11,187 nucleotides of DNA from Flavobacteriales bacterium (GTDB lineage Bacteria > Bacteroidota > Bacteroidia > Flavobacteriales > Flavobacteriaceae). The stretch covers positions 1-11,187 of the forward strand of contig JALVLX010000132.1 in NCBI GenBank assembly GCA_027032855.1, given 5' to 3'. Position numbers and translations under genes: made by a program. Numbering within the stretch: the stretch's first letter is position 1; the number at the start of each line of letters is the position of its first letter. Shown here one piece after another: positions 1 through 6,416 of this stretch. The notes under the pieces were generated by a model. That model did not search any database. It was not told the DNA's origin and saw only the letters and a list, made by a program, of their open reading frames with translations.

Positions 1-505
1 TTCTTACTACCCATAAGACGAGGATATCGCCAATACCGGATAAAATCATAAATGCGGCATAAAAAAACAATAACAAATTGTGATAAATACTTAATGAAAT
101 CAGAAGGGGGATGATGCCTAAAATAATAGTAGGCATTATTACAATTATTCTAAAATGTTTGACTTTGACCGGCTCTTGACAAGTTGCATAAGGCGCCAGC
201 ATCTCTTTATTGAAACCGAATTTGACGGTTTTCCAACCGGACCGGTTGTATTTTGCAAAAAAATAACCGTGAATAAATTCGTGAATGATAATACTTATAA
301 TTGTCACTATAAAAAATAGTCCAATGAATGATAAAGCTTTCCCGTTTTTGAAGTCTTTGATATATGATTTGAGAGTAAAAAACTCATCTATTAAGAAGAA
401 ATAAGCTAATAAAACCAAAACCAAAACAATAATCAGATGCAGTATTATTATGCCTTGAGCCAGGGTTTTTTCAGGAATTTTCCTTTCATTAATATTGGTA
501 AGCAT
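1..505 (-). CDS. DUF3267-family putative membrane zinc metalloprotease (3' end cut by the window edge)
   Basis: An open frame begins with ATG at 505 and runs leftward off the window without a stop; 168 residues are visible. Hydrophobic segments lie near residues 18-38 and 59-75, and two more follow around 118-137 and 142-156. The second segment ends in HEFIH (residues 75-79), the HExxH zinc-protease signature, followed by GYFFAKYNRSGWKTVKFGF, then PYATCQEP around 105-112, and GIGD (157-160) near the visible end. This order of a membrane HExxH, an ALPYA-like stretch with EP and a late acidic residue matches what I know of the DUF3267 putative zincin family, which resembles site-2-protease (M50) enzymes. 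Substrate is unknown. It diverges from dnaG with 99 bases between the starts. The M50-like catalytic reading is inferred from motifs only. Confidence 0.8.
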   Translation of the reverse strand, partial: MLTNINERKIPEKTLAQGIIILHLIIVLVLVLLAYFFLIDEFFTLKSYIKDFKNGKALSFIGLFFIVTIISIIIHEFIHGYFFAKYNRSGWKTVKFGFNKEMLAPYATCQEPVKVKHFRIIVIMPTIILGIIPLLISLSIYHNLLLFFYAAFMILSGIGDILVLWVVR

Positions 506-529
506 AGCCGGTTTTGTATTTGTACAACA

Positions 530-537
530 CAAATTTA
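530..537 (-). promoter_or_regulatory. Putative -7 promoter element for the DUF3267 gene
   Basis: Read on the minus strand this is TAAATTTG, an exact match to the Bacteroidota -7 consensus TAnnTTTG, 24 bases before the ATG at 505. I could not find a good TTTG -33 box at 19-21 bases upstream; only TTTTC-like sequence lies at about 23. The call rests on the -7 box and its position. Confidence 0.45.
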
Positions 538-548
538 CAAAAAAACAG

Positions 549-608
549 ATGCGTTCATTTGAAAACAAAGTATTAAATTTACCGGACGAAAAAGAAGAGG
601 TAAAATGA
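549..608 (+). other. Possible 19-codon leader ORF overlapping the dnaG start
   Basis: An ATG at 549 opens a 19-codon frame (starting MRSFENK and ending DEKEEVK) whose TGA at 606-608 overlaps the dnaG ATG at 605-607 in an ATGA junction. Such a junction can couple translation of two genes. The purine-rich stretch GAAGAAGAGG just before dnaG lies inside this frame and may alone explain the Glu/Lys codons. No homologue is recognised, so this could be chance. Confidence 0.2.
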
Positions 609-2581
609 TTAAACGCGAAACCATAGATAAAATTTTTGATACGGTCAGGGTTGAAGAAGTCATTGGCGACTTTGTCAACTTGAAACGTGCCGGAAGCAAC
701 TTGAAGGGATACAGTCCTTTTAACGATGAAAAAACCCCGTCGTTTATGGTTTCGCCGTCTAAGCAGATTTGGAAAGATTTCAGTTCGGGCAAAGGTGGCA
801 ACGCTGTCACTTTTTTGATGGAGCACGAGCGAATGACCTATCCCGAAGCCTTGCGCTGGCTGGCCAAACGCTACAATATTGAGATAGAAGAAACAGAGCA
901 AACAGCCGAAGAAAAACAAAAACAAACCGAGCGCGAAGCCATGTTCTTGGTTTTGGAATTTGCCAAAAACTGGTTTAAAACACAAATGTTTGAAACCGGT
1001 ACAGGCAAGTCGGTCGGGTTGGGATATTTTAAGAGCCGGGGCTTTCGTCAGGAAACTTTAAAATTGTTTGAAACCGGTTTTTCGCCAGATGTCCGCGATG
1101 CTTTTACCAAAGCGGCGCTTGCCAAAGGTTTTAAAAAAGAATTTTTGATAAAAACCGGCTTGACTTTTGAAGGCAATAACCAACTCATTGACCGTTTTCG
1201 CGGGCGTATCATGTTTCCCATACACAGTATGAGCGGTCGTGTTTTGGGCTTTGGCGGGCGTATTTTGGACAGCAGTAAAAAGATCGCAAAATATATCAAT
1301 TCGCCCGAAAACGATATTTATCACAAGAGTAAAATCTTGTACGGTATATACCAAGCCAAACAACAAATAGTCAAGGACGATCAATGCATTTTGGTGGAAG
1401 GTTATACCGATGTGATGGCGTTTCATCAAGCGGGCATAAAGAATACGGTAGCTTCATCCGGTACGGCATTGACCGTTGAGCAAATTCAACTCATCAAACG
1501 TTTGACCAAAAACATTCTCGTTATTTTTGATGGCGACCGCGCCGGTATCAGTGCTGCATTGCGCGGTATTGATATGATTTTGGAGCAGGGTCTCAACGTC
1601 AAAGTATTACTGTTGCCTGACGGAGAAGACCCGGATAGTTTTAGCAAAAATATCAGTACGGACGAGCTCATCTTGTATATTGCGGACAACACCAAGGATT
1701 TTATCAAATTTAAAGCACAATTGCTGCAAGATGAAGCCAAAAACGATCCCTTAAAAAAAGGCGAGTTGATTAGAAACATTATTGAAAGTATTGCCAAAAT
1801 CCCCAATGCTGTTCAACAAGAGATTTATGTCAAAGAAGTGGCACAGATTATGGATATGACCGAAGCGGTTTTATTTCGAGAGTTGGCATTGGTCTTAAAA
1901 GGCATTTCGCGCCGTGCCGAAAAAGATGCTTTGCGACAAAAACGTCAAGAAAGCTTGAAGCCTGTTACCAAAACCAAACCGGAAATACCGGTGCTGAGCA
2001 AGCGGGAAGTTTTGGAACGAGAAATCATCAAGCTGTTACTGCTTTACGGCAACAAAGAAGTAGAAGTAGAGGACTGGGACGTGAAGGAAATCCCCGAAGA
2101 TAATACGGAACCGGTACTTGAAAAATTTGTGCGGACTACGGTTGTAGCTGATGAAATTTACAAGCAACTGCAAGAAGACGAGATGGAGTTTAGCAACCCA
2201 ATCTTTAAAAAACTTTACCAATTAATTATACACAAAAGTTTGGAACGGCAACCGATTGAAGTTTCTCAGCTGATGTCAGAGCTTTCTGAAGAAGAAGCGC
2301 GTATCGTTTCAGATATTTTGATGGAAGAAGAAAAATACGATTTGGCCAATTGGGAAAAACACAGCATTGATGTAAAGTCCAAGGAAATGACTTTGGGTTG
2401 GCACTTGATGGACGTTTTGCTCAATTTGCGCCGTTTGTTGATACAAGATTTGATCAATGAGCAAAAAGAAAGTTTGAAAGACATAGAAACAGACAGCGAC
2501 CGCATTGATATTTTTAACAATATTAAAGATTATTTGTTTTTGTTTAAGCTGGTTTCCACCCGGCTTTTCAGAATGGCATAG
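605..2581 (+). CDS. dnaG: DNA primase DnaG (Flavobacteriia type lacking zinc ligands)
   Basis: DnaG makes the RNA primers for replication and is recruited by the DnaB helicase. The 658-residue product has the family order: an N-terminal zinc-ribbon-like domain (1-95), a catalytic core (about 115-375) and a C-terminal helicase-interaction region (about 430-658). In the core, LKLFETGFSPD and RGRIMFPIHSMSGRVLGFGGR belong to the RNA-polymerase-like part. The TOPRIM fold shows EGYTDVM (Glu265) and DGDRAG (Asp309, Asp311), the metal-binding acidic residues. The N-terminal domain keeps the fold sequence (SPFNDEKTPSF, GKGGNAVTFLM), but the usual ligands of CPFH...CFGC are replaced by Ser37, Asn40, Asp58 and Ser61. 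I recall the same substitutions in other Flavobacteriia, so this is probably not damage. The start is an ATG preceded by purine-rich GAAGAGG. Downstream is repeat-filled non-coding DNA. Confidence 0.97.
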   Translation: MIKRETIDKIFDTVRVEEVIGDFVNLKRAGSNLKGYSPFNDEKTPSFMVSPSKQIWKDFSSGKGGNAVTFLMEHERMTYPEALRWLAKRYNIEIEETEQTAEEKQKQTEREAMFLVLEFAKNWFKTQMFETGTGKSVGLGYFKSRGFRQETLKLFETGFSPDVRDAFTKAALAKGFKKEFLIKTGLTFEGNNQLIDRFRGRIMFPIHSMSGRVLGFGGRILDSSKKIAKYINSPENDIYHKSKILYGIYQAKQQIVKDDQCILVEGYTDVMAFHQAGIKNTVASSGTALTVEQIQLIKRLTKNILVIFDGDRAGISAALRGIDMILEQGLNVKVLLLPDGEDPDSFSKNISTDELILYIADNTKDFIKFKAQLLQDEAKNDPLKKGELIRNIIESIAKIPNAVQQEIYVKEVAQIMDMTEAVLFRELALVLKGISRRAEKDALRQKRQESLKPVTKTKPEIPVLSKREVLEREIIKLLLLYGNKEVEVEDWDVKEIPEDNTEPVLEKFVRTTVVADEIYKQLQEDEMEFSNPIFKKLYQLIIHKSLERQPIEVSQLMSELSEEEARIVSDILMEEEKYDLANWEKHSIDVKSKEMTLGWHLMDVLLNLRRLLIQDLINEQKESLKDIETDSDRIDIFNNIKDYLFLFKLVSTRLFRMA

Positions 2582-2670
2582 GATTCTTAATATTTGAGGG
2601 GCTATGTTTTTTTGTGTGGGTAATAATAAATTAGGTTTAATAATCATATAATCATGGTTATTTTATATAA

Positions 2671-2740
2671 TGTCACCCCTACGGGGTTTAATGTTTTTAA
2701 CGTCATAAATTTTCTATAAATATATCACCCCTTCGGGGTT
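2671..2740. repeat. Two family-A palindromic repeats, 52 bases apart
   Basis: ACCCC-TAC-GGGGT (2675-2687) and ACCCC-TTC-GGGGT (2727-2739) are 5-base-stem palindromes whose centres are 52 bases apart. The 41 bases from 2675 match 4595-4635 with two mismatches, so repeat and spacer are both copied. They lie in the 350-base gap between dnaG and the SPOR gene. Bases 2582-2670 of this gap show nothing I can name. Confidence 0.85.
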
Positions 2741-2820
2741 TAACCAAATTGAAAATTTGAAATCGCAAATCTGCACCTCGGTACAATTTTGCTCCTTCGT
2801 CACAAAATCACTCGGTGACC
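2741..2820. repeat. Family-B hairpin element, copy 1
   Basis: It begins with an AACCAAATTG-like lead and AAATCTG motifs. The core follows: CACCTCGGTACAATTTTGC, a short variable centre, then CAAAATCACTCGGTGACC. The two arms are imperfect inverted repeats (CACC...ATTTTG against CAAAAT...GGTG) and can form a hairpin. Further copies are at 4941-5017, 5034-5084 and, inverted, 10419-10481. This copy directly follows a family-A palindrome, as the 4941 copy does. Confidence 0.85.
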
Positions 2821-2895
2821 TATAAAATCGTAAATCTGACATTATTATTTGATATATAATATTACCCACCTAAATCAATATAGAGCCAAATTTGA

Positions 2896-2926
2896 TTTGT
2901 GATTTAACATTTTTTTACTACTTTTG
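2896..2926 (+). promoter_or_regulatory. Bacteroidota-type promoter of the HU/SPOR gene
   Basis: TTTG at 2896-2899 and TACTTTTG at 2919-2926 are separated by 19 bases, an excellent match to the Bacteroidota primary sigma promoter (TTTG, 19-21 bases, TAnnTTTG). The expected transcription start, about 4-6 bases after the box, falls near 2930-2932. It therefore coincides with the upstream ATG at 2932 and leaves a leader of about 15 bases before the ATG at 2947. Confidence 0.75.
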
Positions 2927-2946
2927 TTTTAATGAAAAACAAGCAA

Positions 2947-3942
2947 ATGAAGTTAGAAAAATACATATCGGATTTATTGTATCGTTATGATTTAGTGATT
3001 GTTCCCGGTTTTGGTGGCATTATAGGGAGAAGAAAACCGGCACGTTTGGACCGTGACACTTACATTTTTTCGCCACCATACAAGGATCTATCATTTAATG
3101 TGCAATTGCAACAAAATGACGGTTTATTGGCCAACTATATCGCCGATGTAGCCGGTATGTCTTATGCCGAAAGTTTGAAAGCCATTGAAGAAACCGTTCA
3201 AGAATGGCGCCGTATTTTGCAAGAAGAAAAACGTTTGAAAATAGACCAAATCGGGATTTTCAATTTGATGGCTGATGATAAAATCTTGTTTTTACCATTG
3301 ACAACGCGTAATTTTCTTGCCGAAGCTTACGGTTTGACTTCTTTTGTTTACAAACCGCTTATGCGTCAGCCAGCAGAACCGGCGGTTAACGAACCTGAGG
3401 TTAAGCAAACAGTAGAACCTGTTGAAAAACAACCTGTTGAAGAAGACGTGTTTGAAGAACTTGCAGCAGAAATTCCGGTACAAAAATCTAGAAACGATTA
3501 TAGATTTTGGAAATATGCTGCGGTGTTTGTAGTGGGATTGGGACTGTTTACAGCCGGTATCGGTATGTTACGTCATTATAATCAAGTTCAAGACGAGCCT
3601 GTTTTTCAAAAAGCAACTTTTGTTTTAAAACAAGATTTTCCTGCGGTAAAAATTTCTACTCCCGGGACAAAAACTGTCAAGAAGGTAGAAAAAGCTGTAA
3701 AACCTGAAGCACCTGCCGATAAATATTTTATCATTAGCGGGGCGTTTAGAGATAAAACCAATGCCGAAAAGAAAATACAAATGCTGAAAAAAGCCGGTTA
3801 CCCTGCCACTATTGCCGGACAAAACAAACTAGGCTTGTGGTTGGTAGCTTATCAAGGTTTTGCCTCGCATGATGATGCCGTTCAAACTTTGAACAATCTC
3901 AAAAAACAACACCCGGGTGTTTGGATTTTTAATAAAAAATAA
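2947..3942 (+). CDS. Membrane protein with N-terminal HU-CCDC81-like domain and C-terminal SPOR domain
   Basis: The N-terminal part (about 1-135, MKLEKYISDLLYRYDLVIVPGFGG onward) resembles the bacterial HU-CCDC81 domains found in Bacteroidota. A Pro/Glu/Val-rich linker follows (about 140-180), then one membrane segment (about 187-208, after RFWKYAAVFVVG). A periplasmic Lys/Pro-rich linker leads to a SPOR domain (about 259-331: KYFIISGAFRDKTNAEKK ... GLWLVAYQGF ... VWIFNKK). SPOR domains bind glycan strands stripped of stem peptides, enriched at the division septum. Predicted topology puts the HU-like part in the cytoplasm and SPOR in the periplasm. I choose the ATG at 2947, not the in-frame ATG at 2932, because as I recall homologues begin MK(L/I)E and the promoter's predicted start point falls at about 2930-2932. 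The next gene follows after 6 bases. Confidence 0.88.
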   Translation: MKLEKYISDLLYRYDLVIVPGFGGIIGRRKPARLDRDTYIFSPPYKDLSFNVQLQQNDGLLANYIADVAGMSYAESLKAIEETVQEWRRILQEEKRLKIDQIGIFNLMADDKILFLPLTTRNFLAEAYGLTSFVYKPLMRQPAEPAVNEPEVKQTVEPVEKQPVEEDVFEELAAEIPVQKSRNDYRFWKYAAVFVVGLGLFTAGIGMLRHYNQVQDEPVFQKATFVLKQDFPAVKISTPGTKTVKKVEKAVKPEAPADKYFIISGAFRDKTNAEKKIQMLKKAGYPATIAGQNKLGLWLVAYQGFASHDDAVQTLNNLKKQHPGVWIFNKK

Positions 3943-3948
3943 TTTTTC

Positions 3949-4473
3949 TTGAAATTTTTTTGGCGCATTTTTATTCCGGTCTTTATGTTAAGTCTGGGAG
4001 TATGGTATGTTTTGGACAGCTCTTCACGCTACAATTTCAGTTTTAAATGTCCCAATCCCCAAGATGTCCGCATCTTTAACAAGGATACTATTTCCGATAC
4101 ACAATTGCACTACCAAAAATACTTTGAGCAAGAACGTTATCGTTTTCCGCGGGACAGTGTTTTTCACATCAAGATACGTCGTAATGTGCCGTTAATCAGC
4201 TTTTTAACTGAAAAAGACCTGTCTGTTACTTCTCAAAAAGCCTTACTGAAATTTTTAAACAATCCGCAAAATTTTTCTTGGCGTAGCAATGAAATGCTCT
4301 ACAAGCAGGCAGATTATATTTTGTATTTTTATAACAAAGAACACCGGCTCATTGGCAAATTGTGGTTATGCCTGTCTTGTCATTTGCTTAAAGCCGTACC
4401 GTTTACGCCTAATATCAAGTTCGGACGTGTAAAAGAAGCAAAAATGCGTGAGTTGTTGCAGATGATTTTTTGA
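3949..4473 (+). CDS. Membrane-anchored protein of unknown function
   Basis: I do not recognise this family. The 174-residue product starts with a hydrophobic anchor or uncleaved signal (FFWRIFIPVFMLSLGVWYVL, about 3-22), so most of it should face the periplasm. Visible points are a basic, Tyr/Phe-rich middle (YFEQERYRFPRDSVFHIKI) and a C-terminal stretch LWLCLSCHLLKAVPFTPNIKFG (about 138-159), where CLSC forms a CxxC pair. The chosen start is TTG at 3949; the first ATG (3985) would remove half the hydrophobic segment. The frame is the same as the preceding SPOR gene, with only TAA-TTT-TTC between the last sense codon and the TTG, so the two are surely cotranscribed and perhaps translationally linked. 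No own promoter was seen. Downstream is the repeat region. Confidence 0.7.
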   Translation: MKFFWRIFIPVFMLSLGVWYVLDSSSRYNFSFKCPNPQDVRIFNKDTISDTQLHYQKYFEQERYRFPRDSVFHIKIRRNVPLISFLTEKDLSVTSQKALLKFLNNPQNFSWRSNEMLYKQADYILYFYNKEHRLIGKLWLCLSCHLLKAVPFTPNIKFGRVKEAKMRELLQMIF

Positions 4474-4539
4474 AAAAACACAAAAAAACAAAACCTTATG
4501 TGCCTTATGTGGTTCAAAAAATCTGAAATCAAAAATAAT

Positions 4540-4635
4540 GTCACCCCTTCGGGGTTTATGTTCAATTATTACACATATTTTCTTTAATCATTTTACCCCT
4601 ACGGGGTTTAATGTTTTTAATGTCATAAATTTCCT
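4540..4635. repeat. Two family-A palindromic repeats, 52 bases apart (second locus)
   Basis: ACCCC-TTC-GGGGT (4543-4555) and ACCCC-TAC-GGGGT (4595-4607) are again 52 bases apart centre to centre. The second, with the 28 bases after it, matches 2675-2715 at all but two positions. They open the roughly 740-base gap (4474-5214) between two convergent genes. The gap holds only repeats; its short open frames are translations of repeat sequence. Confidence 0.85.
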
Positions 4636-4783
4636 CATTGTTTTATTTACAAACAGGGCGCACCTAACGGCGCTCAACGGTATTTTCCTATTGATTTATC
4701 TACAAACAGGGCGCACCTAACGGCGCTCAACGGTATTTTCCTATTGATTTATCTACAAACAGGGCGCACCTAACGGCGCTCAA
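4634..4783. repeat. 53-base tandem repeat, two identical units plus a partial third
   Basis: Units 4649-4701 and 4702-4754 are identical over 53 bases, and 4755-4783 repeats the first 29. A diverged start of one more unit is visible at 4634-4648. Each unit starts ACAAACAGGGCGCACCTAAC and continues GGCGCTCAA. The centre (CAGG.CGC.CCTA.CGG.GCT) aligns with the reverse complement of the palindrome at 4886-4898, so the tandem is a locally amplified family-A unit. The period is not a multiple of 3. Confidence 0.95.
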
Positions 4784-4830
4784 TATTATCCGTATGTCGT
4801 TAATTTCACACCAGAATTTGCCTTTCAAAT

Positions 4831-4942
4831 AATTACCCCGTAGGGGTAAACTGTTTGTAGAAAAAACAACGAAACCCCAAAATTAGCTCCGTAGGAGCGA
4901 CCTGTAATATCACGTTGTTATTTCAGGTAACCCTAAGGGGTT
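4831..4942. repeat. Three family-A palindromes in the opposite orientation or degenerate
   Basis: ACCCC-GTA-GGGGT (4835-4847) and GCTCC-GTA-GGAGC (4886-4898) have centres 51 bases apart and carry the GTA centre, the reverse of the TAC seen earlier. Between them CTGTTTGTAGAAAA is the reverse complement of the TTTTC...TACAAACAG seen in the tandem units. A degenerate palindrome, AACCC-TAA-GGGGTT, at 4929-4942 leads directly into a family-B element. Confidence 0.8.
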
Positions 4943-5017
4943 CAACCAAATTGCAAATCTGAAATCTGCACCTCGGTACAATTTTTGCTCTTTCATCGCA
5001 AAAATCACTCGGTGACC
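4941..5017. repeat. Family-B hairpin element, copy 2
   Basis: TTCAACCAAATTGCAAATC, a repeated AAATCTG motif, then CACCTCGGTACAATTTTTGC, a variable centre and GCAAAAATCACTCGGTGACC. Both arms carry one more T or A than copy 1, a paired change that keeps the stem balanced. It is preceded by a degenerate family-A palindrome, in the same order as at 2727-2820. Confidence 0.85.
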
Positions 5018-5033
5018 GGATTTCCTCAAACAC

Positions 5034-5084
5034 CGGTCACTTCGGTACAATTTTGCTCGTCCCTCGCAAAATCACTCAGCGACC
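5034..5084. repeat. Family-B hairpin element, copy 3
   Basis: The ends are CGGTCACTTCGGTACAATTT and GCAAAATCACTCAGCGACC, giving GGTC at one side and GACC at the other. It lies 17 bases after copy 2 in the same orientation, with its own variable centre (GTCCC). It lacks the AACCAAAT lead, so the hairpin core can occur alone. Confidence 0.85.
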
Positions 5085-5103
5085 TACTTTTCAATTCATC
5101 AAA

Positions 5104-5131
5104 TTAGAAATTAGAAGTTAGAAGTTAGAAA
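5104..5131. repeat. Four tandem copies of a 7-base unit (TTAGAAR)
   Basis: TTAGAAA-TTAGAAG-TTAGAAG-TTAGAAA. It sits between the family-B copies and the 3' end of dprA, and no gene or promoter is evident beside it. A related loose motif, AAATCTGAAATC, recurs nearby at about 5168-5192. Confidence 0.8.
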
Positions 5132-5214
5132 TGTTTAGCAATTATCAAAAAAAGTTATATTCTATGAAGCACAAAAAATCTGAAATCTGAAATCAACATA
5201 GTTCCTCAATTATT

Positions 5215-6318
5215 TTACAGTATTTCATACATTTTTCCCGGTAGAGAGGCAATCACATTCTTTAATTCCATTTGCAATAAAACCTGTGCCGTTTTTGAAA
5301 TGGGCATTTGCAGTTTGATGGCTATTTCGTCCAAAGACAGTTTGGTTTCGGCTTGTAGCAAATCAAAAATCAGCTGTTCGTCATCGGTCAAGTCTATAAA
5401 GAGGTTGAGTTGCGGACTGGCAGGTTTGACTTTTTCTTCAGACCATTGTAGCATGTCAATAATATCTTGTGCACTTGTGACTAGTGCAGCCTTATTCCTC
5501 TTTATCAAGTTATTGCAACCTTTGCTAAAAGTGTCGGAAGTACGTCCCGGAACGGCAAACACGTCGCGGTTATATGAGTTGGCAATTTCGGCAGTAACCA
5601 AGGCGCCGCCTTTTTCGCCGGACTCCACGACTAATGTTGCTTCAGACATGCCGGCAACAATGCGGTTGCGTTTTAAAAAATTGTTGCGGTCAACCGGATC
5701 GGTGTGCCAAAATTCGGAAATCAGTCCGCCGTTGTCACGCATTTGACGGGCTATTTTTTGATGAATATTGGGATAAATCCGTTGAAAACCATGACCTAAA
5801 ACACCAATGGTTGGCAAGTCGTGTTTTAAAGCATTTAAATGTGCTTCAATATCCACCCCGTAAGCCAATCCGCTGACAATAATAGGTTTGTAGGGTGCCA
5901 ACACTTCCATAAATTCGGCCACTACACGTTTGCCGTAAGAGGTAATATTGCGTGTCCCGACTATGCTGAGCATTTTAGAAGTGTTCAAATCTACATTACC
6001 TTGATAAAAAAACAAGATGGGACCATCGGGCGCATGCTGTAAGCGATAGGGATAGTCTTTGTCAAAAATGCTAACGACTTTTATGTTGTTTTGCTCAATA
6101 TATTTCAATTCGTCAGAGACCCTTTGCCAGTCATTAAATTTTTTCAAACTTTCAATCATAACCGTCCCGACATCTTGCACTTCAATATCATTTTTATTCG
6201 CCGCTTCAAATATTGCACTAGCAGAGCCAAAATGACGCAACAATTTTTTAGCCGATATATCCCCGATGTTTTTGACTTTTTGAAGGGCTAAAAGATAATA
6301 AAGAGCTTCTGTATCCAT
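5215..6318 (-). CDS. dprA: DNA-processing protein DprA
   Basis: DprA binds incoming single-stranded DNA and loads RecA during natural transformation; it is also kept in many bacteria not known to be competent. The 367 residues show three parts. A helix-hairpin-like N-terminus (about 1-75) contains VKNIGDISAKKLLRHFG. The Rossmann-fold DprA/Smf domain (about 80-290) carries SIVGTRNITSYG (118-129), SGLAYGVDIEAH (149-160; many relatives have Arg where Tyr stands here), GHGFQRIYP (175-183), LKRNRIVAG (215-223), ESGEKGGALVTA (232-243) and FAVPG (254-258). A C-terminal winged-helix-like segment (about 310-367) follows. Length and domain order are normal. It starts with ATG at 6318, diverges from ctp across 98 bases, and converges on the repeat region. 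No clear promoter was found in the 98 bases. Confidence 0.97.
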   Translation of the reverse strand: MDTEALYYLLALQKVKNIGDISAKKLLRHFGSASAIFEAANKNDIEVQDVGTVMIESLKKFNDWQRVSDELKYIEQNNIKVVSIFDKDYPYRLQHAPDGPILFFYQGNVDLNTSKMLSIVGTRNITSYGKRVVAEFMEVLAPYKPIIVSGLAYGVDIEAHLNALKHDLPTIGVLGHGFQRIYPNIHQKIARQMRDNGGLISEFWHTDPVDRNNFLKRNRIVAGMSEATLVVESGEKGGALVTAEIANSYNRDVFAVPGRTSDTFSKGCNNLIKRNKAALVTSAQDIIDMLQWSEEKVKPASPQLNLFIDLTDDEQLIFDLLQAETKLSLDEIAIKLQMPISKTAQVLLQMELKNVIASLPGKMYEIL

Positions 6319-6416
6319 TTACAAAAATTGTGTATTTTTAAAAACTTAAATATAAACATTTTCATCAAATTGGTTTGGTGGGATTTTTGTTATAAAATTG
6401 ATAAATTTTATTAGTT

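Noticed and set aside
2309..2647. Minus-strand open frame of 112 codons at the dnaG 3' end
   Set aside because: It lies mostly antisense to well-conserved dnaG coding sequence and shows no domain; the other antisense frames in dnaG are the same case.
4538..4720. A 60-codon open frame within the repeat region
   Set aside because: It is the translation of palindromes and tandem units, with no recognisable domain and a composition unlike the neighbouring genes.
4540..4900. CRISPR array, suggested by palindromes spaced about 52 bases apart
   Set aside because: The repeats are only about 13 bases and vary, the spacers share sequence with each other, orientation changes inside the region, and no cas gene is present.
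5104..5131. Phase-variation switch at the TTAGAAR 7-base repeat
   Set aside because: The repeat is outside any coding frame and away from a promoter; it lies downstream of dprA, so a change in unit number has no visible target.
6319..6416. Divergent promoters for dprA and ctp
   Set aside because: Candidate boxes (TAAAATTG, TAAATTTT, and TATATTTA on the minus strand) each have a mismatch, and none has a well-spaced -33 partner.
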